NCBI RefSeq assembly: GCF_025263485.1
Contig: NZ_CP079863.1
Coordinates: forward strand, 496,001-560,000
DNA from: Mycobacterium sp. SMC-2
Lineage (GTDB): Bacteria > Actinomycetota > Actinomycetes > Mycobacteriales > Mycobacteriaceae
DNA: 64,000 bases
Reading direction: 5' to 3'
Part shown: piece after piece, positions 52,622 to 63,393 of the stretch
How the letters are laid out: the number at the start of each line of letters is the position of its first letter
Position numbering within the stretch: position 1 is the stretch's first letter
Position numbers and translations under genes: made by a program
Notes under the pieces: model-generated
What the model saw: only the letters and a program-made list of their open reading frames with translations
What the model was told of the DNA's origin: nothing
The model's database searches: none

Positions 52622-54031
52622 CGGCGCGCGCGAGTGCGCAAAAGCCTGGCTGCGTCCGCCGTCGGCGACCCGGACATATGCCCGCTTCATGGCCTCGATA
52701 TAGCTGTCCACCGACTCGAGGGCGATCGGATTGTCGGGGAACAGCGCCGTCACCTTGGTCTCGTGCTGGAGCCGAATCACCCACATGGAGACCTGATGGG
52801 AGACCCTGCCCTCGTCGTAGATGCGAAAGTTCAAGTCGGAGTTGGCGACACAGGACAAGGGGGCGATGCTGGCGTCCAGGAACGACATCACGAAGTTGCC
52901 GGGCCGTGGCCTGGCCAGGCTCGCCTCCGGCGGCGCCAACTCCAGCACCCGGTCGAACGGCACGGTCGCCAACTCGATTCCCGAGTCGAAGGACGTCTGC
53001 GCCGACTGCGCCGCGTCCTCGAAACACCCCGCGACGTCGACCGTGACCGGGACCAAACCGGTGAACCAGCCCGTCGTCATCAATTCGTTCGGCGTCCTGC
53101 GGGTATCGGTGGTGGTCACCATGGAAAACGTGTCGGCGCCGGTGAGTTCGCGCTGCGCGAGCCCCGCACAGCCGAACACGCCGCCGCTGAATCGCGCGCC
53201 GGCACCGAGACAGGCCCGCTCGAACCGTTCCGTCTGCCGCTCGTCCATCAGCGTCTCGGTGACGAGCCTGCCGGCGTAGGGCACCGAGAGGTCGCCCAGG
53301 GGCAGCGGGAAGTACGGCAGCGTCCCGCCGTTGCCGGCGGCGAATTCGATCCATGCGCGAACCCCTGGGGAGTTTGCCGTCAACGCGGCCATCTCCGCCC
53401 GTTGCCGGGCGCAGTAGTCACCGTACCGGCCGGCCTCGGGAAGTTCCACGGGTGCGTCGCCGCCGACCAGGGCTGCGTACATCATGTGGATCTCCGTGAA
53501 GAGGACGCCGACGATCATGGGGTCGACGCACAGGTGGGCGATGCTCGCGTAGAAGGTGAAACAGGCGTCGCTTTGCACTACCCCGAAGAAGAAACAATCC
53601 CACTGCAACGGCTGCGGGGTCGATATGTGGGCGCGCAGTTCCTCGGGCGTCAGCTGGCCGTGTTCGGTCGGGACGAGTTCGATGTCGGCAGGGTCCGCGA
53701 TGGTATGGCGAACGATGTGCTGCGCGTCGCGGTACTCGAACCAGCTGTGGTAGGTGTCGTGCCGACGAATGTGCGCGTTGATCGCGTAGTTCATGGCGCG
53801 AATGTCGCACCGGCCCGGGACTTCCCAGGTGAAGATCATCAAGCGCGACATGTCCAGGCCCCGGGCCGCGTGATCGCTGTAGCGCCGCAGGTGTTGCGCC
53901 TGCTGGTAGCTGGGCGGTACCGGACTGGCCGGCGCTTGTGCCGCTTTGGACTTCGCCGCGGGTGAAGCGTGCCAGCAGGTAACGGGGCCCGCTTGCGGTG
54001 TCCAGTCTCGCAGTGTCGTTATGCCAAACAC
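52604..54031 (-). CDS. papA2: Acyltransferase closely related to PapA2 (Rv3820c)
   Basis: A 475-residue condensation-fold acyltransferase. The catalytic HX3DX14Y motif is His166-Asp170-Tyr185 in IAHLCVDPM. Segments such as FVMSFLDASIAPLS and YDEGRVSHQVSMWV match M. tuberculosis PapA2, which puts the first acyl chain on trehalose-2-sulfate in sulfolipid-1. The start is the GTG at 54031, giving FGITTLRDW as in PapA2 (there FSITTLRDW). Whether the substrate here is sulfated trehalose is not known, since no sulfotransferase is in the window. Confidence 0.92.
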   Translation of the reverse strand: MFGITTLRDWTPQAGPVTCWHASPAAKSKAAQAPASPVPPSYQQAQHLRRYSDHAARGLDMSRLMIFTWEVPGRCDIRAMNYAINAHIRRHDTYHSWFEYRDAQHIVRHTIADPADIELVPTEHGQLTPEELRAHISTPQPLQWDCFFFGVVQSDACFTFYASIAHLCVDPMIVGVLFTEIHMMYAALVGGDAPVELPEAGRYGDYCARQRAEMAALTANSPGVRAWIEFAAGNGGTLPYFPLPLGDLSVPYAGRLVTETLMDERQTERFERACLGAGARFSGGVFGCAGLAQRELTGADTFSMVTTTDTRRTPNELMTTGWFTGLVPVTVDVAGCFEDAAQSAQTSFDSGIELATVPFDRVLELAPPEASLARPRPGNFVMSFLDASIAPLSCVANSDLNFRIYDEGRVSHQVSMWVIRLQHETKVTALFPDNPIALESVDSYIEAMKRAYVRVADGGRSQAFAHSRAPLTALT

Positions 54032-54438
54032 CGAATACCCTGCACCTCCGCGCTCTTTCGCCCGGCACGGCGGAAGCTGAGCAATGCTTCCGGGCGACCT
54101 ACCGTCCGCGCTGTCGCCCCGGAGCCGAGCCCGCAATTGCGCCCGCAGCCAGACCGCGTCCAGGCGTGGTCACGCTTCTCCACGAAATCCCTTACTGGAG
54201 ACCAACAATGGCGGGCATCGACCCGACAGGTCCAGCCGCCGCGGGATTTCTCCGGCCGCGACTGGTGCTGCGGGAGCCCTCAGCATAACCGCTTTGTGCG
54301 GGGTCCGCCCTGCGACATCCCGTGGGGTCGTTACGTCTGAATTACGGCTGCCTGAACGCAAGACACCGATCCCGGTATTTCCCATGGCCGGGCGAGTTTC
54401 AGCGCGAAATCGCGCCGGCTGCGGTACGGTTGCCCAGC
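54032..54438. other. Divergent non-coding region between papA2 and sap-like genes
   Basis: No convincing gene. It must contain promoters for both divergent genes. The inverted repeat at 54071-54092 is the only clear structure. Codon use in the open frames here is not gene-like. Confidence 0.6.
54071..54092. promoter_or_regulatory. Inverted repeat upstream of papA2
   Basis: CGGAAGC and GCTTCCG are separated by eight bases, 40 bases upstream of the papA2 GTG. It could be an operator or a leader hairpin. No known regulator consensus was recognised. Confidence 0.3.
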
Positions 54439-55176
54439 ATGTGGATCACCGTGCTGGTGCTGGCCGGCTCGGTGATTTTCGAGCCGATACGGCTCAGTCT
54501 GGTGGTCCTGCTGCTCAGCAGGCGGCGCCCACTTCTGCAGCTGCTCGCGTTCTTGTGCGGTGGCTTCACCATGAGCGTCGGCGTGGGCCTGGTGGTGCTT
54601 TTCCTCCTCAGGGCCGCCCCGGTCGTCGGCCACTTCAGCGTGGCGGAGGTCCAGATCGCTTCCGGGCTAGTCGGTTTGCTGATCGCGGTCGTGTTGGCCA
54701 CCCGTTCTTCGCTGCGCAGCCTGGCCGATCCCGTCTCGGTGGGCGCGGCGGTCGGCGGTGACGGCGGCAGCGGTGGTGTTGCCCTGGCCGAGCGGCCGGC
54801 GCCGAGCGGCCGCCGGCAAGTGGCCGACCGCACCCGCATCGTGTTGGGAGGCGACTCCCTCTGCGTCGCAACGGTTGGCGGGATGGGCGCCGCGTTGCCG
54901 TCCGCGAACTACCTGGGCTCGCTGGCCGCCATCCTGGCCTCGCACGCCGCACCGGTCGCCGAGGTCCAGGCGCTGCTGGCCTTCAACCTGGTGGCGTTCA
55001 CCGTGGCCGAGATCCCACTGATCGGCTACCTGGCGGCGCCGCAGAAGACGCGCAATCTGATGGCCGCGCTGCAGAACTGGCTGCGATCGCGGGGTCGCCG
55101 CGACATCGCCGCGTGGGTGGCGGCCGGGGGTTGTTTCATGCTCGTCCTCGGGGTGACCAGCCTGGGGGCGGGGTAG
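54439..55176 (+). CDS. Sap/Gap-like polytopic membrane protein (Rv3821)
   Basis: A 245-residue protein with about six membrane helices and a central loop rich in Gly, Ala and Arg. It matches the sulfolipid-1-addressing protein Sap in start (MWITVLVLAGSVIFEPIRL), in the GDSL-VA segment followed by LPSANYLGSLA, and in the C-terminal helix. In M. tuberculosis Sap assists MmpL8-dependent surface display of sulfolipid-1; a related protein, Gap, does so for glycopeptidolipids. The ATG at 54439 equals the known start. Confidence 0.85.
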   Translation: MWITVLVLAGSVIFEPIRLSLVVLLLSRRRPLLQLLAFLCGGFTMSVGVGLVVLFLLRAAPVVGHFSVAEVQIASGLVGLLIAVVLATRSSLRSLADPVSVGAAVGGDGGSGGVALAERPAPSGRRQVADRTRIVLGGDSLCVATVGGMGAALPSANYLGSLAAILASHAAPVAEVQALLAFNLVAFTVAEIPLIGYLAAPQKTRNLMAALQNWLRSRGRRDIAAWVAAGGCFMLVLGVTSLGAG

Positions 55177-55209
55177 CATCCCTGCCATAGCGCTTTTAGA
55201 GGGGAGCCC

Positions 55210-56295
55210 GTGAACAAGCTGCTCGTCGGGGCCGCTGCCGTCGGAATGCTGACGTACGCAACGCTTTTCGATGACGGTATCGCCGCCGCGGACACCGCCC
55301 TGATCGTGCCCGGCACGGCGCCGTCGCCCTATAGGCCGCTGAGGTCGCTGTATCACTTCGATCCCGCGTCGCAGCCTCGGATCGACGAGAACTACTACAG
55401 TCCCGCGGCCATCCGGCGGGTGGTGCCCTACCCCGGCAGCTTCTGGCCGGTCACCGGACTGAACTCGCCGACCGTGAACAGCTCCGTGAACACCGGGGCG
55501 GACAATCTCGACGCCGCGATCCGGACAACCGACGGGCCCATCTCGGTGGCCGGGCTGTCCCAGGGCTCATTGGCGCTCGACCGCGAGCAGGCGCGCCTGG
55601 CGCACGACCCGACCGCGCCGCCGCCGGGCCGGCTGACGTTCATCAAGGCCGGTGATCCGAACCACCTGCTCTACCGGGCGTTCGGGCCGGGGACGCACGT
55701 GCCGATCATCGACTACACCGTCCCCGCTCCGGTGGAGAGCCAGTACGACACGATCGACATCGTGGGCCAGTACGATCCCTTCTCCGACCCGCCGAACCAT
55801 CCCGGGAACCTGCTGGCCGACCTGAACGCGATCGCCGCGGGCGGGTATTACGGCCACAGCGCCACGGCATTCTCCGACCCGTCCCGCGTCGCGCCCTGGG
55901 ACATCAGGAGGACGACCAACAGCCTGGGCGGCACCACGACGACCTATTTCATCCGGAACCCCGAGCTGCCGCTGGCCCGGGCACTGGTCGACGGGGCGGG
56001 CATGCCCCCCGAGGCGGTTGGGCCGATCGATGCGGTGCTACGCCCGATGGTGGACCGGGCCTACGACCCGGGCCCGGCGCACAACCCCGTCCACATCGTC
56101 AACGGCATCGCCCACATTCCCACCGCGGTCTCCACCGTCGCCTGGCCCGTCCGCGGCGCCCTTGCCGGCATCAACCTTGCCCCCAACTCGCTGGCGGTCG
56201 CCGGCCTGGCCGGTAACCTCACACCGGGTCCCCGGCTCGGCAAGGGCGGTGTGGTGCGGAAGGTCGTCCGCGCGGTCGTCAAAGCCAAGAAGTAG
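55210..56295 (+). CDS. chp1: Chp1-like secreted/anchored PE-PPE-domain acyltransferase (Rv3822)
   Basis: A 361-residue alpha/beta-hydrolase-fold protein of the PE-PPE type. An N-terminal signal or anchor (about 3-27) is followed by the domain with nucleophile Ser117 in VAGLSQGS, and a positively charged C-terminus (VVRKVVRAVVKAKK). In M. tuberculosis Chp1 transfers acyl chains between diacylated sulfolipid intermediates at the membrane, together with MmpL8. The GTG at 55210 follows AGAGGGGAG. It lies 33 bases after the sap-like gene and is convergent with mmpL8. Confidence 0.87.
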   Translation: MNKLLVGAAAVGMLTYATLFDDGIAAADTALIVPGTAPSPYRPLRSLYHFDPASQPRIDENYYSPAAIRRVVPYPGSFWPVTGLNSPTVNSSVNTGADNLDAAIRTTDGPISVAGLSQGSLALDREQARLAHDPTAPPPGRLTFIKAGDPNHLLYRAFGPGTHVPIIDYTVPAPVESQYDTIDIVGQYDPFSDPPNHPGNLLADLNAIAAGGYYGHSATAFSDPSRVAPWDIRRTTNSLGGTTTTYFIRNPELPLARALVDGAGMPPEAVGPIDAVLRPMVDRAYDPGPAHNPVHIVNGIAHIPTAVSTVAWPVRGALAGINLAPNSLAVAGLAGNLTPGPRLGKGGVVRKVVRAVVKAKK

Positions 56296-56301
56296 CGGCG
56301 G

Positions 56302-59300
56302 CTAGAGCCGCAGCCCGTCGCGCGGCGAAAAGCCGATCAGCTGTTCGGCTGTCCACGCCGGGGACTTCTCCTCGTCGGGCAGCAGCGGCTTGCGTTTGGC
56401 TGGACCGCGGCGCCGCACCGGCCATCTCACGGGCGCCCAGCCCGACGGCCACCACCAGTTCGCCCGCCCGACCAGCACGGCGATGGCGGGCACCGTCACC
56501 GTCCGCAGTAAGAAGGTATCCAGCAGCAGGCCGGTCCCGAGGACGAAGCCGGCCTGAATCACCGTCGACAGGCTGGCGAACACCAGGCCGTACATCGACG
56601 CGGCCATGATCAGGCCCGCCGCGGTGATCACCCCACCCGTCGAGGACACGGTCCGGATGACGCCGGAACGCAATCCCAACGTTGACTCCTCCCGCAACCG
56701 GGAAATGAGCAGCATGTTGTAATCGGCGCCCACCGCCACCAAGATGACGAATGTCAATCCCGGTACGCTCCAATGCATTTCTTCGCCAAGGATGAATTGG
56801 AACACGATCACGCCGATGCCGAGGGCCGACATGTACGAGACGATCACCGTACCGATCAGGTAAAGCGGCGCCACGACCGCGCGCAGCAGTGCGCCCAGAA
56901 TGAGCAGCACCACGCAGATGGTCATTGCGATGATGAATCGCAGGTCGTGATCGGAGTAGTCGCGCGTCTCCTTGAGCACCACGGGCAACCCCACCACCGA
57001 TACCTTGGCGTCGGCCAGCGTGGTATTCGGTTGGGCGCCGTGCGCGGCGGCGTTGATCGCGTCGACCTGGTCCATCGCCGCGGTGCCGAACGGATCGAGG
57101 TCGGTCTGGATCAGATACCGCATCGCGTGCCCGTCGGGTGAAACGAAGGCGCCCGCAAGCCTTTTCAGCTGGTCGGTAGTCATCCCGCCCAACAGGTCCC
57201 GGACCCCGCCCGGCAGCACCGCGGACGTTCCGCCCTCACCGGTGGCATACGACAACGCCTGCGCGGGAATGTAAAACCCCGCCATCGCCGGCGTCGTGGC
57301 CTCCTTCTTCATGGCCAGCAGGAACGCGGACGCCTCGCCCAGCCCGAAGCCCATCTTCTTGACCTGGTCGACCAATTGCTGCACACCGTCGGCCAATTGC
57401 CGGCTGCCGTCCGCCAGGGAGTTGGTCCCCTGCTGCAGCAAGGTGATCTTCGCCCGCATGCCGCCCGGGCTGCCCATGCCCAGGGAGCTCATCGCGCCGA
57501 CGACGGCGGACAGGGCCCGGCGCAGCCCGGAAACCGTTGCGGCGAGCGTCTGTACGGCCTGCGTCGCCCGCAGCTGGCGGGCCAGGTCCGATATCTTGCC
57601 CAGCGTTCCGTCGTCGCGCGCAGTCACCAGCCGCCGCAGTTCCTCGCGCGCGCTGACGCAGGCCGGCTCGGCGCCGCACATCGGGCTGTTGTCGAGCGCG
57701 CCGAGCACGGGATTGGCCCAATCGGAGTTGTTGGCAACGAAGTTGGCGTTCGCGCCGATGGCGTCGCCGAGCGAACGCATGCCGTCGACGAGCCGTTCGG
57801 CGCCCTCGAGTTCGGCCAGCGCCCGATTCCCGCCGAAGATGTTCTGCAGCGTCGCCAGGGCGTCAACGAGGCCGCCGACGGCGGACACGGCCTGGTTGAC
57901 CTGGGTCCGCACGTCGCCGAGCTTGCCCGCCATCACGTTGGCGCCGCCCGCCAACCGGTCGAGATCGCCGGTATGGTCGACGATTTGGCGGGAGCCCGCG
58001 TCCAGCTTGTCGCCGACTTCGCCGGCCTGCCATGACGTTTTGGCCTGCTCCAGGGACTGGCCGGTGGGCCGGGTGATGCCCCTGACCATCGCGACCCCCG
58101 GCACCTGGCTGACCCGTTGGGCCATCTGCTCGAGGTCGGCGAGGGCCTTCGCCGTGCGCAGGTCCTGTGGAGACTGAATGAACAGGTATTCGGGAATGAT
58201 CAGGTTGGTCGAGAAATGCTTGTCCAGAGCGGCATATCCGACCGAACTCCCGACGTTTGCCGGCAGCGCCTTGCGATCGTCGTAGTTGTAGCGGGCCAGG
58301 CCCGCGCACCCGGCCAGAATCACCAGCACCAGCGCGCTGGCCAGCAGGTGGGTTTTCGGTCTGCGCACGATGTTGACACCCGAGCGCCGCCAGAAGCGCC
58401 GGCTGAGATCGCTGCGCGGCGCGATCCAGCCGCGGCGCCCGGCGAGCACGAGCAGGGCCGGCAGCAGGGTGATCGCGCCGAAGAAGACGACGGCCACCGA
58501 GATGCCCAGCACCGGTCCGACGGTCCGCAGAATTCCCAACCGGGTGAAGATCATTCCGAGGAACGTGACGGCCACGGTCGCCGCCGACGCCGCGATCACC
58601 TTGCCGATGGATGCCAACGCCTTGACGACCGCCTGATCGGAGTCCACACCCTGCCGCACGTAGTCGTGATATCGGCTGATCAGGAAGACGGCGTAATCGG
58701 TTCCGGCGCCGACCATCAACCCGCTCATGAAGATCACGGTCTGGTTGGCGATGCCCAGGCCGGCGGAGCCGACCAGCGCCACCAACCGCTGGGCCACCAT
58801 CGCGGCCATGCCGATCGTCAGCAACGGCAGCACCATCGTGACCGGGTTGCGGTAGATGACCAGCAGAATGACGAACAGCAGGACGACGATCGCCAGCTCG
58901 ATCCGGGCCCTGTCGCGCTGGCCGGTGAGGTTCAGGTCGGCGACGGTGGATGCGGGCCCGGTCAGGTTGGCCGTCAGCGTCGATCCCGCCACGGTCTGCC
59001 GCACGGTGTCGGCCACCCGCGCGTACGCCTGCTTGGACTGCGGTGAGCCGAGGTCGCCGGGCAGGCCGACGGGCAGCATCCAGGCCTGGTGATCCTTGCT
59101 GGTCATCAGCTCGCGCAGCGCCGGCGTGGTGACGAAATCCTGCAGCATCGCGACGTCCCGGGTGTCTCGGCGCAGGGCTTCGGCCAGTTTGCGGTAGGTA
59201 CCTTCGTCGGCCGGGGTCAACCCCTTCGCATCGCTGAGCACCACCACCGCGATGCTGTGCAACCCCGCTTCGCCGAACGCGGCGTTCATGTTTCGCGTCG

Positions 59301-59502
59301 CGGCCAACACCGGCGCATCCGCTGGCAGGATGGCTACCGGGTGTTGTTGGGAGATTTCCTCCAGCGACGGCGCGGTCAGCGAAAGTACGCCCGCCAGCGC
59401 GATCCAGACGCCGATCACCAGCCACGGCCTTCGCCCGATCAGGCGCCCGAGCCGGGGGAAGATGCCCACCGGGTCGTGCAGGCCGGTCTTCGCTAGCGAC
59501 AT
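56302..59502 (-). CDS. mmpL8: RND lipid transporter closely related to MmpL8 (Rv3823c)
   Basis: A 1066-residue MmpL transporter with two sets of six membrane helices, two large periplasmic domains and a cytoplasmic tail. The proton-relay regions read [17 protein letters not shown] and [15 protein letters not shown]. The second periplasmic domain is long and helical. Whole blocks ([34 protein letters not shown]) match M. tuberculosis MmpL8, the sulfolipid exporter. I chose the ATG at 59502; a GTG at 59508 is also possible. It follows papA1 by 22 bases in one operon. Confidence 0.93.
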   Translation of the reverse strand: MSLAKTGLHDPVGIFPRLGRLIGRRPWLVIGVWIALAGVLSLTAPSLEEISQQHPVAILPADAPVLAATRNMNAAFGEAGLHSIAVVVLSDAKGLTPADEGTYRKLAEALRRDTRDVAMLQDFVTTPALRELMTSKDHQAWMLPVGLPGDLGSPQSKQAYARVADTVRQTVAGSTLTANLTGPASTVADLNLTGQRDRARIELAIVVLLFVILLVIYRNPVTMVLPLLTIGMAAMVAQRLVALVGSAGLGIANQTVIFMSGLMVGAGTDYAVFLISRYHDYVRQGVDSDQAVVKALASIGKVIAASAATVAVTFLGMIFTRLGILRTVGPVLGISVAVVFFGAITLLPALLVLAGRRGWIAPRSDLSRRFWRRSGVNIVRRPKTHLLASALVLVILAGCAGLARYNYDDRKALPANVGSSVGYAALDKHFSTNLIIPEYLFIQSPQDLRTAKALADLEQMAQRVSQVPGVAMVRGITRPTGQSLEQAKTSWQAGEVGDKLDAGSRQIVDHTGDLDRLAGGANVMAGKLGDVRTQVNQAVSAVGGLVDALATLQNIFGGNRALAELEGAERLVDGMRSLGDAIGANANFVANNSDWANPVLGALDNSPMCGAEPACVSAREELRRLVTARDDGTLGKISDLARQLRATQAVQTLAATVSGLRRALSAVVGAMSSLGMGSPGGMRAKITLLQQGTNSLADGSRQLADGVQQLVDQVKKMGFGLGEASAFLLAMKKEATTPAMAGFYIPAQALSYATGEGGTSAVLPGGVRDLLGGMTTDQLKRLAGAFVSPDGHAMRYLIQTDLDPFGTAAMDQVDAINAAAHGAQPNTTLADAKVSVVGLPVVLKETRDYSDHDLRFIIAMTICVVLLILGALLRAVVAPLYLIGTVIVSYMSALGIGVIVFQFILGEEMHWSVPGLTFVILVAVGADYNMLLISRLREESTLGLRSGVIRTVSSTGGVITAAGLIMAASMYGLVFASLSTVIQAGFVLGTGLLLDTFLLRTVTVPAIAVLVGRANWWWPSGWAPVRWPVRRRGPAKRKPLLPDEEKSPAWTAEQLIGFSPRDGLRL

Positions 59503-59524
59503 TGGCACCGAATTCTTTTCAGCG

Positions 59525-60967
59525 TTAGTGCGCCGGCTGCCGGTAGCGCTCGGCGACGTTACGCGCGCGCTCCGCCGCCCCGCCGTCGGCGATGCGGACG
59601 CACACGGATTTTAGGGCACCCAGGTATCGGGTCACGGAATTTCGGGCGACCGGGTGGTCGGGGAACAACACGCTCGCCGCCGTTTCGTCGAACCGCCCCA
59701 CCATCGTGCTCAACGGGTAGGTGACCCTGCCGTCGCTGTGCGCACCTACGGTCAGGCCCTCGAACAGCTTGGTCATCATCGACAACGGGCTGGCTTGCGC
59801 GTCAAAGAAATTCACCAGGTTGAACAGCGGCGGGGGCCTGCGCAGCGACGGGGCCAATTCCACGGCCCGCTCGAAGGGCACCCGCGCCAAATCCGCCCCC
59901 GAATCGAACGACGCCTGCGCGTTCCGTGCGATGTCGTTGAACGACAAGCCCGCGACGGGAACCGTGATCGGTATCTGGCCGGTGAACCAGCCCTGCGTGG
60001 TGAAGTCGGCCTGCGTGCTGCGGGTGTCTTTCGGGGTGATGCCGAAATACGTTTCGGCGCCGGTCAACTCGTGAATCGCCAGCGCGAGGCACGCGAACAT
60101 GCCGCCGACGAAGCGCGCCCCGGCCCCCACACAGGCCGCCTCGAATCGATGCGTCTGGTCCTCGTCCAGCAGGGTCACGCCCAGCAGGTCGCCGGCACAC
60201 GGCACGGACTGATCGCCGAGGGGCAGCGGGAACGCCGGGAACGTGCCGTCGTTGAGTTCGGCGAAGTCGGTCCAGGCGCGTATCTCCGCGGAGTCGACCG
60301 TCAGCGCCGAGGTGTACTCACGCTGCCGCGCGCAGTAGTCGGCGTAACTGCCGGCCGGTGGCAGTTCGACCGGCGGGTTGCCCCCGATCAGCTCGGCGTA
60401 CATCGTCTGGAACTCCATCAGCCCCATCGCGACGAACTGCCCGTCGGCGTGCAGGTGGTCGATGCTGGCGTAGAAGGTGAAGCGGTCGGGGCGCTGAATC
60501 ACCCCGAACCTGAAGCAGTCCCACTGCAGCGAGTCGGGGGTGGCGACGATGTGGTCCCGCAATTGGGCGCTGGTCAGCTCGCCGTGTTCGGTGAGGACGA
60601 GCTCGACGTCCGCTGGGTCGTCGATGGTGTGCCGCACGATGTGGTCGGCGTCGAAGTACTCGAACCAGCTGCGGTAGGTGTCGTGCCGGCGCAGGTGCGT
60701 GTTGATGACGTAGGTCATGGCGCGCAGATCGCAGCGACCCGGCACCTCGACCGAAGCGATCAGCAGTCGGGAGTGGTCCAGCCCCCGGGCGGCCTGTTCG
60801 CGCAGGCTCCGAAGGTGCCGGGCCTGGACGTAGCTGGGCGGCACGGGGCTCGCCGGCGCCTCGAGAGCCTTGGTGCGGGCGGCCGACGACGGGTGCCACG
60901 AGAACAGTGTGCCGGGCGCAGGCGCCCACTCCTTGACCGTTGAGACGTCCAAGGGCCCGATAAGCAC
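59525..60967 (-). CDS. papA1: Acyltransferase closely related to PapA1 (Rv3824c)
   Basis: A 480-residue condensation-fold acyltransferase with HX3DX14Y at His171-Asp175-Tyr190 in [10 protein letters not shown]. Segments such as [30 protein letters not shown] and [14 protein letters not shown] follow M. tuberculosis PapA1, which adds the Pks2-made chain to sulfolipid. The GTG at 60967 has GGGAGGAA at good spacing and yields [12 protein letters not shown] as in PapA1 (there IGPVELSAVKDW). The pks2 gene that supplies its partner in M. tuberculosis is absent here. Confidence 0.92.
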   Translation of the reverse strand: MLIGPLDVSTVKEWAPAPGTLFSWHPSSAARTKALEAPASPVPPSYVQARHLRSLREQAARGLDHSRLLIASVEVPGRCDLRAMTYVINTHLRRHDTYRSWFEYFDADHIVRHTIDDPADVELVLTEHGELTSAQLRDHIVATPDSLQWDCFRFGVIQRPDRFTFYASIDHLHADGQFVAMGLMEFQTMYAELIGGNPPVELPPAGSYADYCARQREYTSALTVDSAEIRAWTDFAELNDGTFPAFPLPLGDQSVPCAGDLLGVTLLDEDQTHRFEAACVGAGARFVGGMFACLALAIHELTGAETYFGITPKDTRSTQADFTTQGWFTGQIPITVPVAGLSFNDIARNAQASFDSGADLARVPFERAVELAPSLRRPPPLFNLVNFFDAQASPLSMMTKLFEGLTVGAHSDGRVTYPLSTMVGRFDETAASVLFPDHPVARNSVTRYLGALKSVCVRIADGGAAERARNVAERYRQPAH

Positions 60968-60985
60968 CGCTTCCTCCCGCACTTG

Positions 60986-61001
60986 GCACCGACGGCGGTG
61001 C
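60986..61001. promoter_or_regulatory. Short inverted repeat upstream of papA1
   Basis: GCACCG and CGGTGC are separated by four bases, 18 bases upstream of the papA1 GTG. It could be an operator or leader hairpin. It is short and unsupported by a known consensus. Confidence 0.25.
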
Positions 61002-61134
61002 GTGGAGAAAGGCGGCTGACTGCTCATCCGGGGGATCCGCCAAACACCGGTGGTGCTGAGGTTCTCCGGTAGCCTAGCCCGCCTTGCCGCGGGCCGCTCG
61101 GAACGACGTGCCGCCCGGCCGGCGGCTCGAATCG

Positions 61135-62697
61135 TCAGGCCGTGCGTTCGGCGAGCGCCTGCCGGGCCGCGTTGTAGCCGGGAATGAACGTGATGCCCGG
61201 CCCGCCGTGGCAACCGGCGCTGCCCAGGTACAGGCCCTCGATCGGAATCGGCTGACCGCGAAAACCCTTCGGGCCGGGCCTGTTCGGCCCGATCTGGTCG
61301 GGGTTCAACAGGCCGTGGCAGTAGTCGCCGCCGGGGGCGCCGAACATCACGCCCATGTGCTTGGGCGTGAAGGTGGTGTGCCGGATGATGCTGCGCTCGA
61401 AGTTCGGGGCCAGCCGGGTGATCTTGTCGATCACCCGCTGGCCCATTTCCATCTTCGCGTCGCCGTAGTCCGCGCCGCCCTCGATCGGGAACCACAACGC
61501 GAACGCCGAGGCGGCATGCTTGCCCGCGGGTGCCAGGTCCGGGTCGTTCTGCGTGGGGATCTGCAGCACCACCGTCGGGTCGGCGGGGACGATTCCGCGG
61601 CGGCAGTCCTCCCACTGCTGCTGGACTTCCTCCGGCGTGCAGAACAGGCCGATCGAGGCCTGCATCGCCGGGTCGTTGAGCGCCTCGTAGGGCGCGGCGA
61701 ACTCCGGGGCCTCGTCAAGGGCGAAGTGCATCTGCAGGTAACTGCCGCGGTGATCGGTCCGCGCGTAGCGCTCCCGGATGTCGCCGGGCAGCAGGGCCGG
61801 GTCGATCAACTCGTTCAGGGTGATGTCGGGCGCGATGCCCGAGACGACGATCGGCGCCGTCAACTCCTCGCCGCCCTCGGTGCGCACCCCGCTGACGCGC
61901 CCGCCGGCGACCAGGATCTCGGTCACCTTGGTCCGCAGCCGGACCTGGCCGCCGTGGCTCTCCAGGAGTTCGCACAGGTGCGAGGTGAGCGCCCCGATGC
62001 CGCCGCGCAGCTTCTTCATCTGCATGGTGTCCCCGTCGGGGACGCCCAGCCCGAAGGCCAGCGCGGCCGCGCTGCCCGGCGTGGCGGGCCCGCGATACAG
62101 GGTGTTGACGGCCAGGACGGTCATCGAGCCGCGCAGGGCGCCGTGCTTCTCGCGGTCGGGAAGGTAGCGGTCCAGCACGTCGGTGACCGAACCGAAAAGC
62201 ATGTCGTCGATGGCCGAGCGCTCGAATTCGTTTGTGGCACAGGCATACATCTCGTCGTAGGTCTTGGGCTGCGTGCCCGCCTCGAACCGGCCCAGCGCCC
62301 GCGTGGGCGCCTGGCTCCAGGCCATCAGCCCCGCCATCCCGTTGACCGCGTCCGCCCCGTGCACCTCGTTGAGGTGGGTGAACAACTTGATGGGGTCGCT
62401 GTACTGGATCAGCGGATCGTCACCGACGCCGCGGACCGCGACCGACATCACGTCCAGGTCGATGGTCGGCAGGGTGTCCAAGCCGAGTTCCTCCACGACC
62501 ACCGTCGAAGTAGGGAACTGCACCGAGCCGGCGATCTCGAACCGGTACCCGTCGAAAAGCTCCACCGTGGACGCCATTCCACCGGCGTACAGCTTGGAAT
62601 CCAGGCACACGGTGCGCAATCCCGCCTTCTGCAGCAGCACCGCCGCCGCGAGGCCGTTGTGCCCCGCGCCGATGACTATCGCGTCGTATTCAGACAT
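61135..62697 (-). CDS. FAD-dependent oxidoreductase, phytoene-desaturase type (Rv3829c)
   Basis: A 520-residue flavoprotein. The N-terminal dinucleotide motif [20 protein letters not shown] lies at residues 8-27, and the C-terminal FAD-contact region [28 protein letters not shown] closes the fold, as in CrtI/phytoene-dehydrogenase relatives. The substrate is unknown. The ATG at 62697 starts [11 protein letters not shown] TetR-type palindrome at 62738-62757 is 41 bases upstream, so this gene is probably controlled by the neighbouring regulator. Confidence 0.88.
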   Translation of the reverse strand: MSEYDAIVIGAGHNGLAAAVLLQKAGLRTVCLDSKLYAGGMASTVELFDGYRFEIAGSVQFPTSTVVVEELGLDTLPTIDLDVMSVAVRGVGDDPLIQYSDPIKLFTHLNEVHGADAVNGMAGLMAWSQAPTRALGRFEAGTQPKTYDEMYACATNEFERSAIDDMLFGSVTDVLDRYLPDREKHGALRGSMTVLAVNTLYRGPATPGSAAALAFGLGVPDGDTMQMKKLRGGIGALTSHLCELLESHGGQVRLRTKVTEILVAGGRVSGVRTEGGEELTAPIVVSGIAPDITLNELIDPALLPGDIRERYARTDHRGSYLQMHFALDEAPEFAAPYEALNDPAMQASIGLFCTPEEVQQQWEDCRRGIVPADPTVVLQIPTQNDPDLAPAGKHAASAFALWFPIEGGADYGDAKMEMGQRVIDKITRLAPNFERSIIRHTTFTPKHMGVMFGAPGGDYCHGLLNPDQIGPNRPGPKGFRGQPIPIEGLYLGSAGCHGGPGITFIPGYNAARQALAERTA

Positions 62698-62737
62698 GTC
62701 CTGACCTCCCGCAGTGCAGGCTGGCACGCGGCCAAAG

Positions 62738-62757
62738 TTTTGTCAATTATGACGAAA
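62738..62757. promoter_or_regulatory. TetR-type operator A (upstream of the oxidoreductase)
   Basis: TTTTGTCA-ATTA-TGACGAAA, a palindrome with one mismatched pair. It overlaps the TAA of the TetR gene (62747-62749) and lies upstream of the oxidoreductase. Its half-site equals that of operator B. Confidence 0.7.
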
Positions 62758-63370
62758 CTACGGTGACCCAGGTGCCGGAGATGCCCTCCCGCAGCGATTC
62801 GAGCGCGACGTGCGACATCCGCGCCAATTCGCCGAGGGATCGATCCTCGCCAACCATCCAGGCCTCCATCGCGCCGAACACCGCGGCCGCGATGCAACGG
62901 GCGGTCACCGTGATCCGCAGCCGCGCATCCAGTTTTCGTTGCGCCGCGCAGTTACGCCTTTCCAGTTGCGCCTCGATGGCGTCGGCGAGGTCGGCCTGGA
63001 CGTCGCGAATGTGGCGGTGGATGCGGTCCTGGTCGAGCTCACCACCCCGCATCGCGGCGATTTTCGTAACGGCCTCAACGTCATAGGGAAAGGCAAAGAT
63101 GGCCGACTGCACGGAATCGATGACCGGCTCATCAGCGGGTCTGGCGTCCAGCGCCGCGCGAAACCAATTCAGCCCGGTGTAGTCGGCAAACAGCAGATCG
63201 TGCTTGGAACTGAAGTGGCGATAGAAGGTGCGCAGCGACACTCCGGCGTCTGCCGCGATCTGTTCGGCCGAGGTGTCCTCGACACCCTGGGCGAGGAAGC
63301 GCACCATGGCCGCCTGACGCAACGCCTCGCGGGTGCGTTCGCTGCGCGCCGTCTGTGCGGGCCGGACCAT
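62747..63370 (-). CDS. TetR-family regulator (Rv3830c)
   Basis: A 207-residue repressor-type protein. The DNA-binding helix-turn-helix is at about residues 28-55 (TSAEQIAADAGVSLRTFYRHF), followed by a ligand-binding helical domain. The ATG at 63370 is chosen because it gives the usual short N-terminal arm; longer starts would run through operator B. It is flanked by matching palindromes at 63394-63413 (its own promoter, shared with the divergent gene) and 62738-62757, so self-control and control of both neighbours are likely. Confidence 0.93.
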   Translation of the reverse strand: MVRPAQTARSERTREALRQAAMVRFLAQGVEDTSAEQIAADAGVSLRTFYRHFSSKHDLLFADYTGLNWFRAALDARPADEPVIDSVQSAIFAFPYDVEAVTKIAAMRGGELDQDRIHRHIRDVQADLADAIEAQLERRNCAAQRKLDARLRITVTARCIAAAVFGAMEAWMVGEDRSLGELARMSHVALESLREGISGTWVTVVSS

Positions 63371-63393
63371 GCCAGTAAGGTACCTCAACAATC

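Noticed and set aside
54032..54438. Small genes in the papA2/sap intergenic region
   Set aside because: The open frames have non-gene-like composition and no start signals, and they overlap one another.
60968..61615. Possible 216-residue N-terminal extension of papA1
   Set aside because: The extra frame is out-of-frame coding of the oxidoreductase gene on the same strand, is Arg/Pro-rich, and a well-placed ribosome-binding site precedes the GTG at 60967.
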